Position numbers and translations under genes: made by a program
In this document: piece after piece, positions 1 to 6,060 of the stretch
Numbering within the stretch: position 1 is the stretch's first letter
Layout: every line of letters begins with the position of its first letter
Notes under the pieces: generated by a model
The model's input: only the letters and a program-made list of their open reading frames with translations
The model's database searches: none
Told to the model about the DNA's origin: nothing
Source: Wenzhouxiangella sp.
GTDB lineage: Bacteria > Pseudomonadota > Gammaproteobacteria > Xanthomonadales > Wenzhouxiangellaceae
Direction of reading: 5' to 3'
Length of the DNA stretch: 7,330 bases
Assembly (NCBI GenBank): GCA_021767625.1
Contig: JAASTB010000114.1
Location: 1-7,330 of the forward strand

Positions 1-49
1 CCATGCGGCCCTTGGCGTCGAGATTGATGGCGGTTTCACCAAAAAACAC
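1..49 (-). CDS. mraZ: MraZ, transcriptional regulator of the dcw cluster (partial, N-terminus only)
   Basis: Only the first 16 codons are present; the gene runs leftward off the window. Reading the minus strand from a GTG at 49-47 gives MFFGETAINLDAKGRM. This matches the start of MraZ (E. coli MFRGATLVNLDSKGRL), including the conserved N-L-D-x-K-G-R core of the first AbrB/SpoVT-like half. MraZ is a DNA-binding protein that forms ring-shaped oligomers and represses its own operon, the division and cell-wall (dcw) cluster that normally continues with rsmH, ftsL and ftsI. The start is well supported because the residue spacing from Met1 to the NLD motif equals that of the family and because a promoter and operator lie directly upstream. 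No good Shine-Dalgarno is visible before the GTG. The rest of the cluster is expected outside the window and cannot be seen. Confidence 0.85.
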   Translation of the reverse strand, partial: MFFGETAINLDAKGRM

Positions 50-64
50 GGCTCAGCACTCACT

Positions 65-110
65 TCCACTCAGGAACCACTTATTCCCACAATTTCCCAC
101 TTCGCGCCAC
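65..110 (-). promoter_or_regulatory. Probable MraZ operator: GTGG repeats phased at 10 bp
   Basis: Read on the minus strand, GTGGC (110-106), GTGGG (100-96), GTGGG (90-86) and GTGGT (80-76) start exactly 10 bp apart. A further GTGGA follows at 69-65 with an 11-bp step. E. coli MraZ is known to bind three TGGGN direct repeats separated by 5-nt spacers, which is the same 10-bp period. The box lies between the mraZ -10 element and the mraZ start codon, as expected for autorepression. The outermost GTGGC shares two bases with the -10 and may be coincidental; the three repeats at 100-76 are the core. Confidence 0.75.
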
Positions 111-137
111 CATAGCCCTCGGACCGCGGAGTGTCAA
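109..137 (-). promoter_or_regulatory. Sigma70 promoter of mraZ / dcw cluster
   Basis: On the minus strand a perfect -35 TTGACA (137-132) is followed by a 17-bp spacer and a -10 TATGGT (114-109, 4 of 6 consensus bases). Transcription would start near 102, giving a leader of about 53 nt before the mraZ GTG. The first TGGG repeats lie at or just after the predicted start site, so bound MraZ should block initiation or clearance. Confidence 0.75.
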
Positions 138-225
138 GCAGTTTCAGGGAGTTGGGACGGACGGGACGGCGGGGGAGATCGAAGGATCAGTGGCCGGGAC
201 TTGGTGGCGTGGAATGGAGAACGGA

Positions 226-260
226 GTTCAGGTTTCAGGTTTCAGGTTTCAGGTTTCAGG
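226..260 (+). repeat. Heptanucleotide tandem array TTTCAGG x5
   Basis: Five consecutive 7-bp units: the first is GTTCAGG (226-232) and the other four are exact TTTCAGG (233-239, 240-246, 247-253, 254-260). The same unit recurs in opposite orientation at 461-488, making a large inverted pair around about 200 bp of non-coding DNA. Confidence 0.9.
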
Positions 261-269
261 AAAGAGACC

Positions 270-297
270 GGGTTCCGGGTTCGGGGTTCGGGGTTCG
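270..297 (+). repeat. Heptanucleotide tandem array GGGTTCG x4
   Basis: Units GGGTTCC (270-276) and GGGTTCG (277-283, 284-290, 291-297). The period is again 7 and the unit resembles a drifted form of GGTTTCA, the rotated TTTCAGG unit, so the two arrays probably have a common origin. They are separated by 9 bp (261-269). Confidence 0.85.
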
Positions 298-371
298 GGC
301 GGCGCGGGGCGGTTTGGGGGCCGGCTTCGCCGGGCTGGGCATGGTGGAAGCTGAAAACATGAACGGGGATC

Positions 372-389
372 GGGCTTCCGCAGAAGCCC
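372..389. repeat. Small hairpin GGGCTTC-CGCA-GAAGCCC
   Basis: A perfect 7-bp stem (372-378 with 383-389) encloses a 4-nt loop. It lies between the inverted heptanucleotide arrays. It lacks a T-run on either strand, so it is a weak terminator candidate for ppnN at best. Confidence 0.5.
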
Positions 390-460
390 CCGGGTTCTCC
401 AGTCATCAACAGGCACGGCGCCGCGCTTGTCGGCACCGCACCCTCACCCGCTCAGGCGCT

Positions 461-488
461 CCTGAAACCTGAAACCTGAACCCTGAAA
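461..488 (-). repeat. Heptanucleotide tandem array CCTGAAA x4 (inverse of 226-260)
   Basis: Units CCTGAAA (461-467, 468-474), CCTGAAC (475-481) and CCTGAAA (482-488). These are the reverse complement of the TTTCAGG units at 226-260. The array begins 7 bp downstream of the ppnN stop codon, so ppnN transcripts would carry both arms and could fold them into a long imperfect stem. Confidence 0.9.
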
Positions 489-495
489 CCTCTGT

Positions 496-1926
496 TTATC
501 CGACAATCCGATAACAGGGCTCGTACGGCTTGCCGCCGGGCAGTTTCATGCGGTGCTGGGCGACGAAGCGCTTGAGCAGGTCGTCGAGCGCGGCCAGGAT
601 GGCGGGTTCGCCCTTGATCTCGAAGGGCCCGTGCTCGCGGATGGCGCGCAGGCCGTTGGGCTTGACGTTGCCGGTGACGATGCCCGAGAACAGACGACGC
701 AGGTTGGCGGCCAGTTCGTGGACCGGCAATTCGGGCGAGATATCCAGGCTCGCCATGCTCTCGTGGGTGACTTCGAACGGCTCCTGGAAGCCGACGTCGG
801 TGGTGAGCTTCCAGTTGAAATAGAAGGCATCGTTGGTGTCCACGCGCCACTGGCGGACCTTCTGCATGCCTTCGGCCATGTGGCGGGCCACGGCGACCGG
901 GTTGTCGATGATGATGCGGTAACGCTCGCGGGCGGACTCGCCCAGGGTCAGGCCCACGAAGCGATCGATTTCCTCGAAGTAGTCGCGCGCCGACTCCGGC
1001 CCGGTGAACACCAGCGGGAACGGCATGTCGGCATTGTCGGGATTGAGCAGCACGCCCAGCAGGTAGAGGATTTCCTCGGCCGTGCCCACCCCACCCGGGA
1101 ATACCAGAATGCCGTGCCCCAGCCGCACGAAGCCTTCGAGGCGCTTTTCGATGTCGGGCATGATCACCAGGTCGTTGACGATCGGGTTGGGCGATTCGGC
1201 GGCGATGATGCCGGGCTCGGAAATACCCACGTAACGACCGGGCAGCGTGCGCTGCTTGGCGTGGGCGATGGTCGCGCCCTTCATGGGGCCCTTCATGGCA
1301 CCGGGTCCGCAGCCGGTGCAGATGTCCATGCCGCGCAGGCCCAGCTGATAGCCGGTTTCCTTGGTGTAGTCGTATTCCTCGCTGCTGATCGAATGCCCGC
1401 CCCAGCACACGACCATCCGAGGATCGACATCCGTGTCCAGAAGTTTGGCGTTGCGCAGGATCTCGAAGACGGTGTTGGTGATCCCTTCCGAACTGTCGAG
1501 ATCGAAATACGGACTGGGATGAATCTCGGTGTGGAAGTAGACGATGTCGCGCACGACGGCCGAGAGCAGTTCGCGGATACCCCGGATCATCTCGCCGTCG
1601 ACGAACGCGCAGCCCGGGGCATTTTCCAGGTCGATGCGCATGCCGCGAGTGACCTGGTGAACCTCGATGCGGAAATCCTTGTAGGTCTCGAGCATCTTCT
1701 CGGCGTCGTCGCCCTGCTCTCCCGAGGTCAGGACCGCGAGCGCTACCTGGCGAAGCAGACCGCCCACTTCCTCGGTGGCATCCGACAGGCGCGCGACTTC
1801 CGCGCGCGAAAGTACCTTGAGGCTTCGCGCCGGGTAGACGCTGGTCGAAACCGTATCCCGGAGCTCTTCGTTCCTGTGCGCTGCAAATTCGTTCATCTTG
1901 TCTAGTGGCTTGTGCAAACCGTTCAT
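496..1926 (-). CDS. ppnN: Pyrimidine/purine nucleotide 5'-monophosphate nucleosidase (PpnN, YgdH, LOG family)
   Basis: 476 residues, against about 454 in E. coli PpnN, and alignable from end to end from memory. The enzyme cleaves the N-glycosidic bond of nucleoside monophosphates to give a free base and ribose 5-phosphate. The E. coli enzyme is cytosolic and stimulated by (p)ppGpp, linking nucleotide salvage to the stringent response. Visible family signatures are MVVCWGGHSI, the ICTGCGPGAMKGPMKGA segment, MPDIEKRLE, and the LOG-family phosphoribosyl/nucleotide motif PGGVGTAEE. The C-terminus FVAQHRMKLPGGKPYEPCY is nearly that of E. coli (FVAQHRMKLPG...PCY). The start is uncertain: ATG at 1926 gives 476 residues and ATG at 1896 gives 466, and neither has a clear Shine-Dalgarno. 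A -10-like CATAAT overlaps the first ATG, which favours the second. The receptor terminator lies just upstream, so ppnN is probably its own unit. Confidence 0.95.
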   Translation of the reverse strand: MNGLHKPLDKMNEFAAHRNEELRDTVSTSVYPARSLKVLSRAEVARLSDATEEVGGLLRQVALAVLTSGEQGDDAEKMLETYKDFRIEVHQVTRGMRIDLENAPGCAFVDGEMIRGIRELLSAVVRDIVYFHTEIHPSPYFDLDSSEGITNTVFEILRNAKLLDTDVDPRMVVCWGGHSISSEEYDYTKETGYQLGLRGMDICTGCGPGAMKGPMKGATIAHAKQRTLPGRYVGISEPGIIAAESPNPIVNDLVIMPDIEKRLEGFVRLGHGILVFPGGVGTAEEILYLLGVLLNPDNADMPFPLVFTGPESARDYFEEIDRFVGLTLGESARERYRIIIDNPVAVARHMAEGMQKVRQWRVDTNDAFYFNWKLTTDVGFQEPFEVTHESMASLDISPELPVHELAANLRRLFSGIVTGNVKPNGLRAIREHGPFEIKGEPAILAALDDLLKRFVAQHRMKLPGGKPYEPCYRIVG

Positions 1927-1953
1927 TATGGCGGCCCGAAACGGAAACGGCCA
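1925..1953 (-). promoter_or_regulatory. Tentative ppnN promoter
   Basis: On the minus strand CATAAT (1930-1925, 5 of 6 consensus bases) has a poor -35, TGGCCG, 17 bp upstream (1953-1948), inside the arm of the terminator hairpin. If real, transcription starts near 1918 and the ppnN start would be ATG 1896 rather than 1926. The weak -35 keeps confidence low. Confidence 0.3.
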
Positions 1954-1974
1954 GCACGAGGGCTGGCCGTTTCC
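1943..1974 (-). terminator. Intrinsic terminator of the TonB-dependent receptor gene
   Basis: A perfect 13-bp inverted repeat, GGAAACGGCCAGC (1943-1955) with GCTGGCCGTTTCC (1962-1974), encloses a 6-nt loop. It begins 49 bp after the receptor stop codon. On the minus strand the stem ends in GTTTCC and is followed by GTTTCGG, which is moderately U-rich rather than a clean U-tract, so termination may be partial and allow some read-through into ppnN. Confidence 0.75.
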
Positions 1975-2023
1975 TTCGAGAGCCCGACCGCCGCCGGGTT
2001 CTCTTCCTGATTACGCCGGCTGA

Positions 2024-5000
2024 TCAGAAATCATAGCGCAGGGTCAGGCGGATTTCGTAAACCGAACGCTGACGATCGGTAAACGCGGTGGGATCACCGT
2101 CGAACTCGTTGTAACGGTACAGGCAGTCGCTGGACGCCTGGCAGACCTGACGCGGCTGGTCGCCGGTCAGCGCCGTGGCGCCGTCGATGCCGTTGGCGGC
2201 GACGTCGGCGGCCGAAACCAGGTCGGCGTCCACGATCGGCGCCTGACCGAAGAACGGTCCGTTGGTGTAGCGACCCCAGTCGTCGTTGATCAGGTTCAGG
2301 AAGTTCTCGATGTCGAGGACGACCTTGAAGCGGTTCTCGCCGACGAAGCGATCCAGGCCCGGAATGCTCGGGATTTCCTGCTGGAAGCGCAGATCCCAGA
2401 TATTGTTCCAGTCGTTGGAGGTCGACGAGTACGGCTCGTGGATCCGACCGGTCGGAATACCGTTGTCACGCACGTACTGGGCGAAGGCATCGACGTCGAA
2501 GCCAGCGCCGTAGACCACACGCGGATCGCCATTGAAGTCCGGAATGTAGAGCGGGATGTTGTCGTACGGATCCTCACCCAGGCCGGCGCGGCCGAACAGG
2601 GCATTGTCGTCGTCGACGTCGAACGAGGTGCTGAACACGTCGCCCTTGAACACGCGACCGAACAGGTCCACGCGGGTCGCATAGCTACCGAAGAAGGCAC
2701 GCTCGTAGCCCAGGTTCAGCTTGAACGAATGCTCGATGTTCCAGGGCGAAAGGCGCGGATCGGGGTTGTTCTTGTCGATGGCGAACAGCGAACGCCAGTT
2801 GGAAATACCGCGCGAGGAGGTGCCCTCGGAAACGATTTCGGTGTCCTGGTAGGCGTAGCTGAAGTTGAAGTTCACGCCGCTGTCGAAGTACTTGGCCAGG
2901 CTGACCGACACGACGCTGCTGTTCGAGCCGCTGCTGTTGGTCAGGCGAGTCAGGTTGGGAATGCCCAGATCGTCCAGGTCGGCGTAGATCGGCCGGCCGT
3001 CCGGCGCGGTGCCCAGCGGCAGCGCGGCCTCGTTGGTGTGGGCCACGTTTTCCCAGATGAAGCCGTCGCGGGCTTCGGTGTAGAGGTACTGGGCGGTAAA
3101 GCGATAGTCGTCGCCCAGGTCCAGGCCGCCGATCTCGAAGTCGAAAGCCTGCTCGAAGCGCAGCGAAGCCTTCCAGTCCGACGGGGTGTCGAAGTCTTCG
3201 GCGATGTAGTCGATCGGCACGGCGGTGCCCTGGGCCACCTGGTCGATCAGTTCCTGCGGCACCTGAGTGATATCGACGTTCTGGACGTCGGAAGCGAAGG
3301 CGCCGAAGGTAGCCTGCTGGAAGGCGTTGGAGGTCCAGACCTTGGGATCGCCACCGGCAAACAGGCCGAAGCCGCCGCTGATGCTGGCGCGGTTCCACGG
3401 ACGCCAGAAGAAGCCGATGCGCGGCATGATCAGGTCGTTGCCGTCGATGTTGTTGCTGGTATCGACGCCGTACTCGTCGTAGACGGCCTGGCTGTAGGCC
3501 GGCGCATCGCTCTGGTCGAAGCGCTCGTAGCGCAGACCATAGCTCAGCTCGAAGTCCGGCGTGATCGACCAGGTGTCCTGCAGGAACAGGGCCCAGTGGT
3601 CGTAGCCCCACTGAGCGGCGCCCTGCTGGGCGTCGTTGGACGACACGTTGCTGTAGAACACGTCGGCCGTGCCGTTGACCAGGTCGTCATAACTGTCGAA
3701 CTGGAAGTCGCCGTTCGAGAACGGGATGAAGACGTTGAAGACGTCGTACTGCTGGTACTCGGTACCGAAGGTGATCAGGTGATCGCCCATGAAGTACTCG
3801 CCGGAGGCGAAGACCTGCAGGCGCTCGTCGTCGAAGGCGTTGGCGTGGCGGAAGTTGTCACAGCCGGCGACGAAATCGCCGCCCTCGGTCAGCAGCCCCT
3901 CGAGTGGGGTGCCGGCAATGCCGTCGAGGTCGAAGAAGTCCAGCGAGATCTGGCCGTACTGCGTGCCGGCACGGCAATCCTGGCCGAGCACCTTCTCGGT
4001 GTAGTTGACGCGCAGGTTGGTCGAGAAGTTATAGGTCCAGTCCGAGAAGAGTTCGACCGTGGTGGCCTCGATCTCACGCGGCAGGTCGTACCAGGCACCC
4101 GAGAATTCGGTGGCACCGACGCTGGTGTCGTTCTCTTCGGACTTCTGGTAGGTCAGGGCCAGGCGATGATCGTTGTTGATGTTCCAGTCGATCTTGGCCA
4201 GCGTGCGCTCCGAGGTTTCGGGCACGTTGGCGACCTGCGGACGACCGCCCGGATCGAATCCGTAGTTGTCCTGGATGATCTGGCGAACCGTGTCGAAGAA
4301 CTGCGGGTCGACGCCGTTGAAGCGGTCCGAGTTCGAGAAATCGACCGGAGCGGCGTTTTCGTACTCATCGTAGGAGACGAAGAAGAACAGCTTGTCCTTG
4401 ACGATCGGACCGCCAAGAGTGAAACCGTATTCCTTCTCTTCGAAATCACCGGGATCGTACTCGCCGCCGTCGTAGTCGTTGCCGATCATGGAATCGTCCT
4501 GATAGGCGTAGTACAGCGAGCCGTCGAACTCGTTCGTGCCCGACTTGGTCACGACGTTAACCAGGCCACCGGTGAAGCCGCTGGAGGTCACGGAGTAGTC
4601 GGAGGCGACCAGCGTGGCCGACTCGATGGCGTCGAGGTTGATCGGCGAGCGCGTCGTGGCGTAGGTGCCGTCGGACAGGCCGAAGTCGTCCTGCTGCAGC
4701 GAGCCGTCGATGGCAAAGGCGTTGAAGCGCGGGTTGACGCCGGCCACCGACATGATGCCGACTTCTTCGGTCTGGACCAGCGGATCGCGCGCCATGGTGG
4801 CGATCACGTCGCGGTCGGCCGCCGGCTGGTTCTGGATGTCGCGGGCGCTGAATGTCGAGCCCACGCCGTTGTTGAGCTCGGTCGCCGCGGAGATGGCGGT
4901 GCCGGTCACCTGGATGGTGCCCAGGTCGCGGTCCGCCTCGCCGAGCGAGAACACCAGGGGATCCTGCGAGCCCGGCTCCAGGTAGATGTCGCCTTCCTGG

Positions 5001-5305
5001 GCGGCCTCGAATCCTTCGGCCGTCACGGTGATCTGGTAAGGGCCGCCGACGCGGAGACCGCCGCGGAAGAAGCCGCCGGTCTCGCCGGTGACCGCTTCGG
5101 AGACGGTGCCCGAGGGCACGTGGAGGATCTGGACGTTGGCGCCGGATACGGCGCTGCCATCCTCGGCGATAACGCGACCGCGAAGATCGGCGGACGTGGC
5201 CTGGGCGTTGGCATCAGCCGCCGGCAGGCTGACCAGCGCCAGCATGCCGAGCACCATGAACGCCGACCAGACGCGCGAAAGACGCGAAAAGTCTACAAGT
5301 TTCAT
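2024..5305 (-). CDS. Oar-like TonB-dependent outer-membrane receptor with N-terminal carboxypeptidase-regulatory-like domain
   Basis: 1093 residues. A signal peptide covers about residues 1-36 (hydrophobic FMVLGMLALVSLPA, cleavage near ANAQA). A carboxypeptidase regulatory-like beta domain follows at about 39-120 (LRGRVIAEDGSAVSGANVQI), then a TonB-box-like stretch LGTIQVTGT (128-136), a plug domain at about 145-257 ending NVVTKSGTNEF, and a long beta-barrel closing with YEIRLTLRYDF. This C-terminal pattern, with a terminal Phe, is the recognition signal for BAM-mediated outer-membrane insertion. LGGPIVKDKLFFFVSYD (298-314) is typical of Oar-type receptors, which are common in Xanthomonadales and Myxococcota. 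The substrate cannot be told from sequence. Cysteines come in two likely loop pairs: C444/C482 and C1055/C1061. The start is supported by a GGAG Shine-Dalgarno and the signal peptide. No transport partner is adjacent. Confidence 0.93.
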   Translation of the reverse strand: MKLVDFSRLSRVWSAFMVLGMLALVSLPAADANAQATSADLRGRVIAEDGSAVSGANVQILHVPSGTVSEAVTGETGGFFRGGLRVGGPYQITVTAEGFEAAQEGDIYLEPGSQDPLVFSLGEADRDLGTIQVTGTAISAATELNNGVGSTFSARDIQNQPAADRDVIATMARDPLVQTEEVGIMSVAGVNPRFNAFAIDGSLQQDDFGLSDGTYATTRSPINLDAIESATLVASDYSVTSSGFTGGLVNVVTKSGTNEFDGSLYYAYQDDSMIGNDYDGGEYDPGDFEEKEYGFTLGGPIVKDKLFFFVSYDEYENAAPVDFSNSDRFNGVDPQFFDTVRQIIQDNYGFDPGGRPQVANVPETSERTLAKIDWNINNDHRLALTYQKSEENDTSVGATEFSGAWYDLPREIEATTVELFSDWTYNFSTNLRVNYTEKVLGQDCRAGTQYGQISLDFFDLDGIAGTPLEGLLTEGGDFVAGCDNFRHANAFDDERLQVFASGEYFMGDHLITFGTEYQQYDVFNVFIPFSNGDFQFDSYDDLVNGTADVFYSNVSSNDAQQGAAQWGYDHWALFLQDTWSITPDFELSYGLRYERFDQSDAPAYSQAVYDEYGVDTSNNIDGNDLIMPRIGFFWRPWNRASISGGFGLFAGGDPKVWTSNAFQQATFGAFASDVQNVDITQVPQELIDQVAQGTAVPIDYIAEDFDTPSDWKASLRFEQAFDFEIGGLDLGDDYRFTAQYLYTEARDGFIWENVAHTNEAALPLGTAPDGRPIYADLDDLGIPNLTRLTNSSGSNSSVVSVSLAKYFDSGVNFNFSYAYQDTEIVSEGTSSRGISNWRSLFAIDKNNPDPRLSPWNIEHSFKLNLGYERAFFGSYATRVDLFGRVFKGDVFSTSFDVDDDNALFGRAGLGEDPYDNIPLYIPDFNGDPRVVYGAGFDVDAFAQYVRDNGIPTGRIHEPYSSTSNDWNNIWDLRFQQEIPSIPGLDRFVGENRFKVVLDIENFLNLINDDWGRYTNGPFFGQAPIVDADLVSAADVAANGIDGATALTGDQPRQVCQASSDCLYRYNEFDGDPTAFTDRQRSVYEIRLTLRYDF

Positions 5306-5311
5306 GCAACT

Positions 5312-5316
5312 ACTCC
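5312..5316 (-). promoter_or_regulatory. Ribosome binding site of the receptor gene
   Basis: On the minus strand GGAGT (5316-5312) lies 6 nt before the ATG at 5305-5303 (7 nt from GGAG). This good Shine-Dalgarno fixes the start codon. Confidence 0.8.
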
Positions 5317-5429
5317 GTTGGGTGACATATATACAAGGAACCGAACCACTTTCAGGGAATGGCCCGCAGCTCGTTGCCTTGACGAGTGCGTGGCATTCTA
5401 GAAACCCTCGGTGACAGCGGGATTACAAC

Positions 5430-5458
5430 ATTTTAACTTTTGCGCAACACCGCGACAA
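5430..5458 (-). promoter_or_regulatory. Probable sigma70 promoter of the receptor gene
   Basis: On the minus strand TTGTCG (5458-5453) and TAAAAT (5435-5430) are separated by exactly 17 bp; the -10 matches 5 of 6 and the -35 matches 4 of 6 consensus bases. Transcription would start near 5423, leaving a leader of about 118 nt. A second AT-rich stretch (TATATAT near 5329-5335) lies closer to the gene but has no convincing -35. Confidence 0.6.
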
Positions 5459-5655
5459 CTGTATATCCGAGTCAATCCGATCCCGAACAGGGTTTCGACT
5501 CTGGGCATCACCATCATCCCCTCGACTTGCGGCCTGAATTGAACCCGCCTCCCTCAAGGCAGGACCGCGGCAGGCGTTCCGCCGCCGACTATACGCCGAA
5601 ATTAGCCCGGTTTCGAGAGCAGGATGTCCCGGACGGTGATTTTTGCCCGCGAGCC

Positions 5656-5684
5656 TTGCCTCCCGAACGGGCTTCGACTAGAAT
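5656..5684 (+). promoter_or_regulatory. Promoter of tRNA-Pro
   Basis: TTGCCT (5656-5661), a 17-bp spacer and TAGAAT (5679-5684). The start site is expected near 5691, only a few bases before the mature tRNA. The -10 is followed by the GC-rich discriminator GGCCGG, typical of stable-RNA promoters under stringent control. Confidence 0.75.
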
Positions 5685-5696
5685 GGCCGGCTTCGT

Positions 5697-5773
5697 CGGG
5701 GTGTAGCTCAGCCTGGTAGAGCACTGTCTTCGGGAGGCAGGAGTCGCTGGTTCGAATCCAGTCACCCCGACCA
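5697..5773 (+). tRNA. tRNA-Pro (anticodon CGG), CCA encoded
   Basis: A complete 77-nt cloverleaf, read by hand: acceptor CGGGGTG (5697-5703) pairs with CACCCCG (5763-5769); D-stem GCTC/GAGC (5706-5709, 5719-5722); anticodon stem CTGTC/GGCAG (5724-5728, 5736-5740, with one G-U pair); loop TTCGGGA places anticodon CGG at 5731-5733; T-arm GCTGG-TTCGAAT-CCAGT (5746-5762); discriminator A5770 and encoded CCA (5771-5773). It decodes CCG proline codons, the equivalent of E. coli proK, and shares G37 and the TTCGGGA loop with it. It has its own promoter and terminator and is the only plus-strand gene in the window. The 3' half of tRNA genes is a common integrase target, which is relevant to the lower-GC DNA to its right. 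Confidence 0.96.
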
Positions 5774-5788
5774 GCCGAATCCCGCAGG

Positions 5789-5817
5789 AACGCCGGCCTT
5801 CGCGCCGGCGTTTTTCG
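5789..5817 (+). terminator. Intrinsic terminator of tRNA-Pro
   Basis: A perfect 9-bp stem, AACGCCGGC (5789-5797) with GCCGGCGTT (5804-5812), encloses the loop CTTCGC and runs into TTTTT (5811-5815). It starts 15 bp after the tRNA CCA end. On the minus strand the 3' flank is not U-rich, so it would act less well for CDF transcripts coming from the right. Confidence 0.9.
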
Positions 5818-6060
5818 TTCCGGATCAGAAAGATACAGCCTAAACCCCTGAACTCCTGGCGCCCTCCCCGGCCGACTGGGAGCTCTCTCCCTGGCGCGTC
5901 AGATCGATCTTGTGCCCATTCTGTGCCCAAATCGTGCCCGGTTCGTGACGGCAACGGGGCGAATTCGACACCTGCCCGGCCGTGCCCGGAGTCGGGCCGC
6001 CCATGAAATATTGGCTGGTCTGCCCGGAGGGAAGAAGCCCGATGGACCGAACCACTCATT
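5818..6060. other. Non-coding stretch between tRNA-Pro terminator and the CDF gene
   Basis: No gene is supported. Minus-strand frames run through it, one of them reading into the tRNA, but they lack recognisable domains. The only structure seen is the phased GTGCCC repeat at 5911-5939. It could hold a decayed gene, for instance the tail of an integrase, but no integrase catalytic motif is visible. Confidence 0.5.
5911..5939. repeat. GTGCCC direct repeats at 11-bp steps
   Basis: TGTGCCC (5911-5917), TGTGCCC (5922-5928) and CGTGCCC (5933-5939) start exactly 11 bp apart, about one helical turn. Another CGTGCCC follows at 5981-5987, out of series. The function is unknown; phased operator sites or chance drift of non-coding sequence are both possible. 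Confidence 0.5.

Larger units (their letters stand above)
138..495. other. Non-coding interval between ppnN and mraZ, rich in heptanucleotide repeats
   Basis: No credible gene is present. Open frames here translate the repeats into low-complexity FRFQVSGFRFQ-type strings. The interval holds two 7-bp-period arrays (226-260, 270-297), one array of inverse orientation (461-488), and two small hairpins: CCGGC-TTC-GCCGG at 321-333 and GGGCTTC-CGCA-GAAGCCC at 372-389. A solitary TTTCAGG also sits at 142-148, just upstream of the mraZ -35. Neither hairpin is followed by a convincing T-run, so no standard ppnN terminator is obvious. Confidence 0.6.
5306..5696. other. Divergent intergenic region between receptor gene and tRNA-Pro
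   Basis: No gene is supported over these 390 bp. The left part holds the receptor leader with its ribosome binding site, a perfect 8-bp palindrome TTCTAGAA (5396-5403), a 5-bp hairpin CTCGT/ACGAG (5370-5386) and the receptor promoter (5430-5458). The right end holds the tRNA promoter (5656-5684). I see nothing defined between about 5460 and 5655. Confidence 0.6.

Noticed and set aside
131..472. Small plus-strand frames giving FRFQVSGFRFQ-like proteins
   Set aside because: They are translations of the 7-bp repeats; such proteins are known annotation artefacts.
226..488. CRISPR array
   Set aside because: The repeats are 7-bp units in direct contact with no spacers, and no cas gene is present.
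553..1905. A 450-codon open frame on the plus strand, antisense to ppnN
   Set aside because: It is a shadow of ppnN; composition is biased and no motif is recognisable, whereas the minus strand matches PpnN throughout.
452..1957. A 501-codon minus-strand frame overlapping ppnN in another register
   Set aside because: It is Arg/His/Gly/Pro-rich and ends by reading through the heptanucleotide array; ppnN in the neighbouring frame is certain.
5350..5356. Single TTTCAGG in the receptor leader as a further member of the repeat family
   Set aside because: A lone 7-mer is expected by chance and has no neighbouring copies.
2438..5401. A 987-codon open frame on the plus strand, antisense to the receptor gene
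   Set aside because: Its translation is a V/G/A/R/D-rich string with no domain. It follows from the GC-rich codon bias of the receptor gene, which has clear signal peptide, plug and barrel features.
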